Under the pieces are notes generated by a model. It was not told where the DNA came from and did not search any database. It saw only the letters and a list, made by a program, of their open reading frames with translations. The translations under genes were made by a program, and so were the position numbers. A stretch of 64,000 bases of DNA from JAHBNG01 sp039028975. Lineage in GTDB: Bacteria > Chloroflexota > Anaerolineae > Caldilineales > Caldilineaceae. This document shows, piece by piece, positions 52,655-62,500 of this stretch (its first letter is position 1; each line of letters starts with the position of its first letter). The stretch spans positions 1-64,000 of the forward strand of contig JBCCHB010000050.1 in assembly GCA_039028975.1 (NCBI GenBank), read 5' to 3'.

Positions 52655-55600
52655 ATGAAAAGTACCAACTCATCCGTCGCAATTATGTTACCAAGTTTCA
52701 AAATCAGAACGGGCATCTTTGCCATAAGCGTGTTGATGATTTTGTTATTCATTACCCCCCAGCCAGCTCGTGCGGCACCTCGCCCACAGATGGCACCTCC
52801 ACCGGCTGCCAACTGCATTGATTTTGGCGATCTCAACGTAGGCGATACCTACCCAGATGGCGACACGTTTCTAAGCTACGGACAAGATTTCGGCTCCACA
52901 ATAACCAACGGAAAAATGGAAGTTGTCTCCCACACTTCACCCATGGCCGGGGCGTGGGGGACCGAGCTTCACCTCACCGATTCTCGACTCTCGCTCATTC
53001 TCAACGGAGGCGTTGTCAATGGCCTGACCTTGCGCTTTGGTGACTATAATGGGGACCTGGAAATGACGGTCAATGACGCGAACTTGACCTTTGCCAATTT
53101 TGCCGATATTCATGGGCAAACAGAGGAGGGCGTTACCTTCTCTGTAATCAATGGCGCAGGGAATGCTTCAGGTCATCTCACCTTGGATGGTGCCATTGCT
53201 CGTTTTGAAGTAGGTGGTCAGGATCTCTACATTGATGATATCTGCCTCGGGACAAATGCCCCCATGCCTGTCGCTGTCCTCGATCGGTATGATATCGATC
53301 AGGCTGCCCACCCGAAAGCCCTCTATAACAACGGCACGACGCCTCTCTTCTACTTCCGCCGAGGCGTTGGTACAGGAGCTGACAAGTGGGTCTTCTATTT
53401 TCAAGGGGGCGGCACCTGTTTTGATGAAGACAGTTGTGATGGTCGTCTGCCGAACTTAACCGGCGCAGGGCCCTGGAATACACCTGGGAACTTGGTCCTT
53501 TACGCTGGCAAGCGAGCGGATGGCATCTTCAATCCCGACCCAGCCAAGAACCCTGACTTCTACAATTGGAACCATGTCTTCATGGTCTATGCCAGCTCGG
53601 ACAGTTGGGCTGGTGATGGCGATGTAATAATTGACGGCAATACGTGGCACTTTCGCGGTCATTCCATTGTGAATGCCATTTTTGATGCCGTACGCGATCC
53701 CAACATTATCGGTACGCCAAATCTCACAAATGCCAGCGCCGTGCTGCTCGCTGGCTCCTCTGCTGGGGCGAGTGGCATGCGCCACAACATTGATCGATTG
53801 GTTACGTTTCTTAACAACAATGGCATTCAAGACGTGCGCGCCATCGGCGATGCATCTATCTCGCCAACTGTTACGGATGAACAACAGCAGGCGAACGATG
53901 TCCTAGGAGCGCTGCGCATAACCACCCAAAATCTACAACTAGATGAATCATGCGTTGCAGCAAACCCCACTGCACCTGAACAGTGCATCATGGGCTCCTT
54001 TCTATTGGACCATGACCACATTCACAACGAGATGTTTACCCATCAGGATCAGCTCGACGGGCCTGCCTTAAAGAATCGCGGTTTGAGCGAATGTGATCCG
54101 GCAGCCGTGCAACCCCTTAGTGACTTCGGCGCTGAAATCCGTCGCATTCTGGCAGCTGAGGCCGGCGCATTCAGCCCTCGTACGGGGAATCACATTCTCA
54201 TAACAGGTGACCGCTTCTATGGTCTGGGTATTGACACGCCTAACGGAGTGGTCACGATGGTGGATGTGGTGGGCAACTGGTATTTCAACCGAGGCAATCC
54301 TGTCAATGTGATTCAGCAGCCCGATCCGGCGACGGAGAACCGAGATCCCAACAACTGTCCCGATTTGGGTGACGCGCCAGATAGCACCAATCACCATGGG
54401 CAGAACAATACGGCATACGTAGACAGCACTGGTACGCCGATCTTGGGCCAATTCCCTACCGTCTACAACTCGGGCGTTGCTGGCGATGTCACTGGCCCGA
54501 GGCACAGAGATTCGAGCAAGTTCTGGCTGGGTAACAGTGTAAGCCGGGAATCCGATGCAGATATTCATCAAGATAGCGATACCTTCACCAACATTCTGGA
54601 CAACGGATCTGGCTTAGATACAGCAAACAATGACCAAGGTGACGATGGCTGGCTCAATGAGGGCGTTCCCATGCCCAACTGTCAGCAGACGACGCTGCAG
54701 GTGCAGGTATCCAAAGCAGTCTCCCTGGCCGTCACAACAAATCTCTTTCTGAACGTCTGGTTTGATGGAAACCGCGATGGTGACTGGCAGGATTCGGTCC
54801 CCTGTAGCGGCACTGAAATTGATGATGAGGATAGCAATGCCCCCAACCAAATAGCCAGCGAATGGATTGTGCAGAATTTCGTCGTTCCTTCTGACAGCAT
54901 TCCTGCCAGCGGTACGATAGAGATAGACGTACCCACGGGTCTCGTTCCAAACGGGGCAGAGGCGGAGGCGCACTGGATTCGCTTTACCCTAGCTGAAACG
55001 CCTATTTCGTCTCTGGGATCGTCTCCTGTGCCGGATGGTCGGGGGCCGCAAGATGGCTATACATATGGCGAAACGGAGGATTATCTACCCCAGGGGCAGC
55101 CTGTTGGCGAAGTAGGGAGTTTGGTTCTAGAGAAAAAGGTGCTCATTGATGATAAGGATGTAACCGGCAATGCAAGCGTCGCCACCTATAAGATTCGTCT
55201 GCGCCACGAAGGCGGTACTCAGCCAATCAATGCCGAAATCCGTGACGAACTGCCAGCGCCCTTTCATCTGGTGAGCCAAGTCGATGAAGATGAGAATGTG
55301 TTCGTGGTCAATGTCAGCGGAACGTCTGGTGGCGTTACGCCTCTGGAAGCCAGGGTGATGACCAAGCTCGGCAGTGAGGCCACGCCACCCAGTCAGCTTA
55401 TCCGCTGGAAAGGAACCCTGTCACCTGATTCTGAGGTTGTTCTGACCTTTAACGTTCGCGTCTTTCATATGTGTCCGGAGGGTGCAACAACTCATACGAT
55501 TTCCACTCTGGCTCATGCCCGCCCTGTTGGTGGTGACCTTAGCGAGCATATGACTGAATTTACCGTCAACTGTGCTGGCTATGGCCTCCAAGATATTGAA

Positions 55601-58600
55601 GTGAACCAAGAAAGGCTAGGTAGCTCTCTGGATTCAGATGGGGTGCGCAATGTACATGGTTTTGTAGAAACTGAATTCACCAATAACAGCATGGCTGACC
55701 TGACGATTGGCGCACTCCTGAATTGGAATGGATGCGAAACCTGTGTTCAGGCTGCAAATCAGGCAGAGGCACCAATGAGTTCCCAGATGCAAGAGTCAGT
55801 TGGGCCATACAGCACCTTCCATACGATCCGGCTCCAAGCTGGTGAAACCAAAAGCTTTACGGCACCAGTCGACGCAACCCGCTTCTTTGGGGATCAGCTC
55901 ACGAATCTGGACTCAGTAGAGTTCCCCGTTTCGGCGAAGTTGAGCTACTGCATTCTGGAAGGTACCCAAACTAGCTGTCCCTTGCCAACAGTTAGTCCAG
56001 ATCAAGTGGCTGAGTTGACGCCCCTGTCATTCAACATTCATCCTGGAGATACCGGCGATGCGCCCGACAGCACCAACCACTTTGGTGTTAACATGACCGC
56101 TTATAGCCCAGGCGGTGTAACGACGACAGCCAAATATCCAACCGTCTTTGATGCGGCCACAGGGTTACCAGAGGGGCCACTTCATACCCACCCACGCCCC
56201 TTCCACTTGGGCCGTCGCGTCAGCCTGGAGGGTGAAGCGGATACGGGGCCAGACCAGGATCCAGGCAACAATCTAGACCCTGCTGCGGATCTCTCTAACC
56301 AAGATCGAGCAGATGATGGCACCCAAATCAATCTATGGGGACTCACCCATTGCCAGCGCTCTACAGTAGACGTGCAGGTCTTTATCAGCAATCAGGCCTG
56401 GAATTGGTTCAATAGCAACAACCAGAAGGCCTATCTGAATGGTTGGGTTGACAGTGACCGCAGTGGGGACTGGGCTGGTAGCACTCAATGTCAGACCGCC
56501 AACGGGAATACCATTGACGTAGTCGAGCATATCATTATTGACTGGGAGATAGATGTAATCAACTTAGGTCCAGGTCTCCACAACTTACCCGTGCTGACAG
56601 GTGCCGTGGCCTGGCCTGCTGCCAATAGCCAAGCGCCTGCTTGGGTACGCCTGACCCTTAGCGAAACAAAATCCAATAAACCATTGCAAACTGGCAATAT
56701 CTTCCACGGAGATGGCCGTGGCCATCCAACGCCCTTTAAGTTAGGTGAGACAGAAGATTACAGATTCGTTGGCAGTAACGTGCAGGATCCGCCAGATGTA
56801 GGTGTACAGTTGAATGGTCGTGTGACCCTGCACTCGGATGATCCAATCAATCTGAACCAGAGTACGATTCAAGCATCCAGCATAACGGCTTCTCCTGCCA
56901 GCCAATGGCGCTACGGTATCGACTACCTGATTCAGTACGAAAATACGGGTCAGAGTGTGGCCAATGACGTTCGGATGGTCTTCGAGGCGCCCGATCCGCT
57001 AATAAACCGCGAACCGGATCGGCTTCTAGCGCCTGGTTTCGATGACGAATCCATTCTCATTCAGGATGATCAGATCGTGTTTCGAGTTGGGACGCTGAAT
57101 CCTGGCGAGATAGGGCGAGTTATTCTAGGATGGGATGAGTGCAGAAATTGTGTCGATGCAGCCAACGGCCCCGTGGCTGAGCAGTTAACAGCCAAGGTCA
57201 CCATTATGGCGGAGGGCGATGCAACCACAGGCAACAACAGTTCAACGATCACCGTAGAGCCACCAGATGAGCAGCCAAACGTGGCCATTTCAACAGGGGA
57301 TGGAGCCTATCGAGCACCAACCATCACCACCTGCAGCAATAACGTCCCGCTTCAAGGGATATCAGAGCCAAATGGTACCGTGACGATTGAAATCGACGGG
57401 GTTGAGTTCAACACAACAGCAGATGAAAACGGTCGCTGGCAGTATATTGCATCCTTGGCAGATGGTCGTCATCAAGTTCAAATTGTCGGCCCCTCTGGTT
57501 CTGGCATCCACAACGGCACAACTGTACCCATTCATGGCATGATCATCTTGGTCGACAGCGCTTTACCTTACGAGCCAACGAGCTTGACCTTCAGAGACAC
57601 AAGTGGACAGATTGTTCGCCCCTTCCACCCAACCAATAGGTCTGATGATAGTGAGACGAATGCCTTGAAAATGTTCATTGACCCCAGCCAACAATACACT
57701 GCTGGCATCACCCTGTGTGGTAGTGACCCCAATGCCAAGGTTCAACTGACCATGGCGGGCGTTGACGGGGTAATCCCCTTGTTGGATGAGGATGAAAAAG
57801 GCAATCGCGATGGACGCTACAGCGGTCAGTTGCCTCTACTGGCAGACCTGTTTAACGAGCCACACAGCGCCACACTTCGTATCCAGAGCAATGGAATGAG
57901 CTTCGTTGCACCGATCATCTTACTCAGGGCAGCACCCAGTACCGTTTATGATAGTCAAACGGGTACACCGTTGGCGGGCGCAACAGTCTCTATTCTGCAA
58001 GCGCAAAACGGCGCTGGAACTGACGTCTTTAGCCTCTGGAACGGGTCTGACTATGGCCAAACCAACCCACAGATGACGCCAGCCGACGGCACGTTCAGCT
58101 ATTTTACACCAGAAGGCACCTTCCAGTTGCTGGTGCAGAAAGATGGGTATCAGCCCTACCGTAGTCAAAACTTTACGCCAGATGTTCTACCTATACAGGT
58201 TGATGTACCATTAACGACCGTCGTACCGAATACGGATGATGATCAGAGCAGTGAACGAGTCGCAATTCAGCTTACAGAGACGGGATTTGAGCCTTCTTTC
58301 ATGCAAGTCACACCAGGCACCATTATCGACTGGTTAGGTATGGGGCTGAGTGGTCACACGGTTCACAGCATCACGCCTCAATCAGCAATCACTGCCGCAG
58401 GTGGTGACGCGGCAAACAAATGGGACAGTGGTCTGCTATGGCCAAGTGAGCGCTATCAGATCAAATTGAGCGAAGCCGGTACCTATATCTTTGGTGACAG
58501 CACCAATGCCGCCAACCAAATTACCATTATTGTCGATGAGGTGCCAGTCTCGACCGGCGAGGATGAAGTCTCTATTTTCTTGCCGCTTGTGCAACAGTAA
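52655..58600 (+). CDS. Giant secreted protein with pectinacetylesterase-like domain and FLPLV tail
   Basis: A 1981-residue exoprotein. The signal peptide ends PARAAPRPQ. Residues 50-200 are a beta domain. A pectinacetylesterase/Notum-like hydrolase follows (WVFYFQGGGTCFDEDSCDGR, SSDSWAGDGD, nucleophile LLAGSSAGASGMRHNI near 368, DHDHIHNEMFTHQDQ with likely His). Two GEVED-type modules follow (each GDAPDSTNH.G ... GETEDY, at about 570-810 and 1130-1370), with DUF11-like sandwiches between and after. Near residues 1520-1620 lies a Big-like domain. The end holds a carboxypeptidase-regulatory-like fold and a cupredoxin-like domain (LTETGFEPSFMQVTPGTIID, SGHTVHS), then VSIFLPLVQQ. Probable role: extracellular ester hydrolysis on sugars. 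Confidence 0.85.
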   Translation: MKSTNSSVAIMLPSFKIRTGIFAISVLMILLFITPQPARAAPRPQMAPPPAANCIDFGDLNVGDTYPDGDTFLSYGQDFGSTITNGKMEVVSHTSPMAGAWGTELHLTDSRLSLILNGGVVNGLTLRFGDYNGDLEMTVNDANLTFANFADIHGQTEEGVTFSVINGAGNASGHLTLDGAIARFEVGGQDLYIDDICLGTNAPMPVAVLDRYDIDQAAHPKALYNNGTTPLFYFRRGVGTGADKWVFYFQGGGTCFDEDSCDGRLPNLTGAGPWNTPGNLVLYAGKRADGIFNPDPAKNPDFYNWNHVFMVYASSDSWAGDGDVIIDGNTWHFRGHSIVNAIFDAVRDPNIIGTPNLTNASAVLLAGSSAGASGMRHNIDRLVTFLNNNGIQDVRAIGDASISPTVTDEQQQANDVLGALRITTQNLQLDESCVAANPTAPEQCIMGSFLLDHDHIHNEMFTHQDQLDGPALKNRGLSECDPAAVQPLSDFGAEIRRILAAEAGAFSPRTGNHILITGDRFYGLGIDTPNGVVTMVDVVGNWYFNRGNPVNVIQQPDPATENRDPNNCPDLGDAPDSTNHHGQNNTAYVDSTGTPILGQFPTVYNSGVAGDVTGPRHRDSSKFWLGNSVSRESDADIHQDSDTFTNILDNGSGLDTANNDQGDDGWLNEGVPMPNCQQTTLQVQVSKAVSLAVTTNLFLNVWFDGNRDGDWQDSVPCSGTEIDDEDSNAPNQIASEWIVQNFVVPSDSIPASGTIEIDVPTGLVPNGAEAEAHWIRFTLAETPISSLGSSPVPDGRGPQDGYTYGETEDYLPQGQPVGEVGSLVLEKKVLIDDKDVTGNASVATYKIRLRHEGGTQPINAEIRDELPAPFHLVSQVDEDENVFVVNVSGTSGGVTPLEARVMTKLGSEATPPSQLIRWKGTLSPDSEVVLTFNVRVFHMCPEGATTHTISTLAHARPVGGDLSEHMTEFTVNCAGYGLQDIEVNQERLGSSLDSDGVRNVHGFVETEFTNNSMADLTIGALLNWNGCETCVQAANQAEAPMSSQMQESVGPYSTFHTIRLQAGETKSFTAPVDATRFFGDQLTNLDSVEFPVSAKLSYCILEGTQTSCPLPTVSPDQVAELTPLSFNIHPGDTGDAPDSTNHFGVNMTAYSPGGVTTTAKYPTVFDAATGLPEGPLHTHPRPFHLGRRVSLEGEADTGPDQDPGNNLDPAADLSNQDRADDGTQINLWGLTHCQRSTVDVQVFISNQAWNWFNSNNQKAYLNGWVDSDRSGDWAGSTQCQTANGNTIDVVEHIIIDWEIDVINLGPGLHNLPVLTGAVAWPAANSQAPAWVRLTLSETKSNKPLQTGNIFHGDGRGHPTPFKLGETEDYRFVGSNVQDPPDVGVQLNGRVTLHSDDPINLNQSTIQASSITASPASQWRYGIDYLIQYENTGQSVANDVRMVFEAPDPLINREPDRLLAPGFDDESILIQDDQIVFRVGTLNPGEIGRVILGWDECRNCVDAANGPVAEQLTAKVTIMAEGDATTGNNSSTITVEPPDEQPNVAISTGDGAYRAPTITTCSNNVPLQGISEPNGTVTIEIDGVEFNTTADENGRWQYIASLADGRHQVQIVGPSGSGIHNGTTVPIHGMIILVDSALPYEPTSLTFRDTSGQIVRPFHPTNRSDDSETNALKMFIDPSQQYTAGITLCGSDPNAKVQLTMAGVDGVIPLLDEDEKGNRDGRYSGQLPLLADLFNEPHSATLRIQSNGMSFVAPIILLRAAPSTVYDSQTGTPLAGATVSILQAQNGAGTDVFSLWNGSDYGQTNPQMTPADGTFSYFTPEGTFQLLVQKDGYQPYRSQNFTPDVLPIQVDVPLTTVVPNTDDDQSSERVAIQLTETGFEPSFMQVTPGTIIDWLGMGLSGHTVHSITPQSAITAAGGDAANKWDSGLLWPSERYQIKLSEAGTYIFGDSTNAANQITIIVDEVPVSTGEDEVSIFLPLVQQ

Positions 58601-58754
58601 GCGGTAAAGTTCTATCGCAAAATGCCATTAAGTTCGTGGAGACTGCTATGCACGGTGTCTTGGATTCCCGTCCTTCCAACCGGAGCCTTCACCGTGCGTT
58701 GCAGACGGAACGGCTTAACTAAACGACATTGAGCGAAAAGTGATGTGTAAGTAG

Positions 58755-58788
58755 AAAAGAGCCGGGCGAGAAATCACCCAGCTCTTTT
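58755..58788 (+). terminator. Terminator after the esterase-like gene
   Basis: AAAAGAGCCGGG (58755-58766) pairs with CCCAGCTCTTTT (58777-58788) around CGAGAAATCA, with one C-A mismatch. The A-tract/T-tract edges fit an intrinsic terminator. A further hairpin, GCACGGTG (58650-58657) with CACCGTGC (58690-58697), lies closer to the stop codon. Confidence 0.7.
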
Positions 58789-58949
58789 CTCATTGGGGTC
58801 TGATTTTGAGATGGCGACAAGAATCTTAAGAAAGCGTTAGCCAATAAGTCCTCAGCTTTTAGCCAGAATTTAGCCATATTTCACGGCGGATCTTTATACT
58901 CAGTGGAGGATACGTTGCGTCTGGAAACATGTGCAACGACTCAGCTCTC

Positions 58950-58978
58950 TGTCAGTTCGACAGAAGGAGGAATCTTCC
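58950..58978. repeat. TGTCATTTCGAC-family repeat, copy C
   Basis: TGTCAGTTCGACAG...GAGGAATCTTCC, preceded at the same distance by GCAACGACTCA as copy B. It lacks the full inverted partner of copy B. It lies in the long 58601-59588 non-coding stretch, which otherwise shows only hairpins and AT-rich text. Confidence 0.65.
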
Positions 58979-59331
58979 GTTTTCGTCTGAAAACGCCCGC
59001 CATGACCGCGCAAAAATACGCAATTTGGCGGATATTTTTTTCAGCTATCTTCTGCTAGACTAAATAGGTCTGCTTACGACTCTGGGCCCAGCCTTGTTCA
59101 ATTTAGGTCTGTTCAACGACGAGCACTAGCTCTAAAAATGCAGGGATACTGCGGCTGGTCATAATGAGAAAATAGCACCGTATTCAGTCAGGTGAAGCTT
59201 TCTCATCTATGACAGAGCTAAGTATAACAATGTTGCGCACATGAACTGTTTTTGAAATAAGTCCCCTACCTGCCTCAATTGACTATACGAATGGTTCTTC
59301 TAAACGAGCCACGATGGCTCATTGTAGATGA

Positions 59332-59437
59332 CCAGAAAAATGCTTGTCCCCAAGAAGATGGGGATGTTCTCCTTCTTCCGAGTTTTACAGAATAGATTGG
59401 GTAAAAGTCTGGACAAGATTTTTCTGGTGAAGTATAC
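59332..59437. repeat. Dispersed inverted repeat B, copy 2
   Basis: CCAGAAAAATGCTTGTCC (59332-59349) and GGACAAGATTTTTCTGG (59411-59427) form near-perfect 17-bp inverted ends (one extra base) around about 60 bases, followed by TGAAGTATA. Ends and flank match the element at 45560-45627. Short antisense frames here are by-products of the palindrome. Confidence 0.65.
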
Positions 59438-59588
59438 CCAAGTCGTTGTGATCGCAGTCGCTGGCCAAGGCTGTACATTTGAACATCCCCTGACCATGGC
59501 CAATGATTGCTAGCCGTCCCTAGTATATGATTTATTAAACCAACCAGAGCAAGTTATATAGTCATCATCCTATCACACTGGAGCAATA

Positions 59589-62500
59589 ATGTATATGATT
59601 ATTCGTCGTCTCATACGTTGGATATCTGTTCAGACCATCACGCGCATACTTCTTCATTTGTGGCTTATTGCCACCCTCATTCTCTTTCCGGGACTACTCA
59701 CTATCTCTGGCAATACAGCCCATGCTGCGTATCATCATGAGGGAACGCTCGCCCCGTCAGGTGCCGTTCAAGAGACCGCACAAGGGCAGGATACAAATAC
59801 AATTTCTGGTCAGGCATTGTTGTTCAACGCAGTCGGGAGCCAGAACAGTGGCGTTGCAGATGTTGACGTTACCGCATATGATGCGGCTGGCGCAGTTGTT
59901 GGCAGCGCAATAACGACCTCGGCTGACGGCTCTTACACTATGGAAGTCTCAGGATCGGCCCCCTACCGTGTTGAATTCTCAGGCTGGCCATCCTACCTTA
60001 CGCCAGGTGTTACATCAGCCAACATAGATGGTGGTGCAACATCATCACTGGGGCCTCGTGTCCAGTTTGTGCTCAATACGCCGGCAAACAATATTAACTT
60101 TGCCCTAATGGATCCCGCTCGCTACTGTCAAGCAAATCCGCTGATGATTACCCCTTGTTATGTCAATGGTGATCCACTGGCCGGCGGCGAGGCTGGTGAT
60201 TCGGATGTGTTGGTTGCCTTTCCGTACAATGTAGAGGGCAAAACGCCTACCCCCATGCATGTTTCCATTGGCGAAGAGATGGGCTCCGTCTGGGGACTGG
60301 TCTTTCAACGAACAACCAATATGCTCTACGCCGCTGCCATAGCCAAACGCCATACAGGATTTGGTCCCTTGGGTATCGGCGGCATCTATCAGGTCGATAT
60401 GGCGGATCCAAACAATCCCACGACCACATCTTTTGTCGACTTGGCGACAATTGGCGTTGGCGTTGGAAGTGACCCCCGCCAAGATGGCGACCTACCCGCG
60501 AGAGCTTCTGAGCCAAACGCGGATCCTGCAGCCTTTGACGCGCCAGGCAAGTTAGGTCTCGCCGACATCGAAATCTCCGACGATGATGAATCACTTTGGG
60601 TAATCAGTCTAGATGATCGCACCCTCAATGAGATTTTTATTGGCGTTCCCGCTACAGTTCCTACCGCAGCAGATGTAACGAAACATGCTATCCCAGATCC
60701 TGGCTGTGCCAATGGCGACTATCGCCCCTGGGGTTTGAAGCTATACCAGGGTATAGCGTATATTGGTGTCGTCTGCTCAGCAGAGACATCTCAACAAGCC
60801 AGCGATCTCCACGCCTACATATTGGCCCATAATCCTGCTGGATCTGATGCCAACTTTGAAACCATTCTCGATTTTCCACTAAACTATGACCGCGGCTATG
60901 CCTCGAGTCGCTCAGATACGGATCGAGTTAGCGCATTATGGAGACCATGGATCGACGAATGGTCTGACATCAACGATCCGTTGCCGGACCAAGGCCCCTA
61001 CGAGCAGACCATCTACCCCCAGCCGATCCTCAGCGACATCGACTTTGACGATTCTGGAGCCATGATTCTAGGCTTCATGGATCGGATGGGCAATCAAACC
61101 GGAAATCTCAATTACAGCACTGAGCCAGGCGATACAGAGACCTATGAAGGGGTTAGTGCAGGGGATATTTTACGCGCTTGCCTTGTGAATGACGAGTATG
61201 TTTTGGAAATCAATGCCGAATGTGGCGGCATTATTACGGAAGGAACCGATGGCTCTCCCGGCCAAGGCCCGGGTGATGGCGAATATTACTGGCAAGATAT
61301 GTATCGATTGGAGTCGGATCCAGGTGAAGGCATCCATAATGAAATTGTGATAGGTGGACTAACCTTACTACCTGGAACGGGCGAAGTAGTGGCCAATGTC
61401 TTTGACCCACTCAGTACATATAACTCTGGTGGAGTCATCTGGCTGGATAATAGTGATGGCTCGCGGCGGCGTTCATATCAAGTTTTTGATCGGAATGCTG
61501 GCGGTGGCAGTACTACATTTGGTAAAGCGGCCGGTTTAGGAGAGATTGAGTTACTCTGTGACCCAGCACCGATTGAGCTGGGCAACCGAGTCTGGTATGA
61601 CGCCAACGATAACGGCATTCAAGATCCGGGAGAATCGGGCATTGCCAACGTGCGCGTCCGTCTTTATCGACCAGGCTTTGGGCCAGATGGCATTGCAGGC
61701 AACGATGACGACAATGATGATTTGGCCGTAGCCGTGACTGGCCCTGATGGCGAGTACTACTTCATCGACCGACCCAATCCCGATCCGGAAGACCGGGATC
61801 CGCTAGGTGTTGTCAACGCAACTGTAAGTCCTATTCTTGCCAACACATCCTACGAGATTCGGCTAGACCACGATGGCAACTATGAGACAGGTGAAGTTCT
61901 GGATGGCCTGCAGCTGACTGGTCAAGATAATCCACAAAATTCTACCGGTGGCTCAGATCTCAACGATTCGGATGCCGAGTGGGTAACCGATCCCGTTGGT
62001 TCAGATCCAGGCGATTATCCTGTAATCAGCTTCCAGACGGGTCGGGCTGGCGAAAGCAACCACACGCTGGACTTCGGCTTTGTGGCCTCTGTCAGCATAG
62101 GGAATGAAGTCTGGTACGATACCGATAATGATGGCTTCGTCGATTCCAACGAAGTGGGTATCTCAGGCGTAACGGTTGAACTCTTCCGCGATATAAATGG
62201 AAATGGATCTTTGGATGCAGATGAACAGACGGCAATCGCCACTCAACAGACCAACTCTCGAGGCTTCTATCTCTTTACCACAGATGACAACGATGTCCTC
62301 CTAACACCTGGCTACTACATGGTGGGGATTGCGCCCGCCAATTTCGCTGCTGGAGGAAAGCTTCAAGGCTATCACAGCAGTGCTGTCTATATGACCCTTG
62401 CTGGCACGCTGGATGAAGCCGCTACGGCAGCAGCCAATGGGGACATCGACAATGATGATAATGGCTCGACTCAGAGAACAGGTTTCTATGCGGGAGGGGT

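Noticed and set aside
59275..59503. Minus-strand small genes around 59.3-59.5 kb
   Set aside because: They overlap the inverted-repeat element B and have no start signals or recognisable composition.
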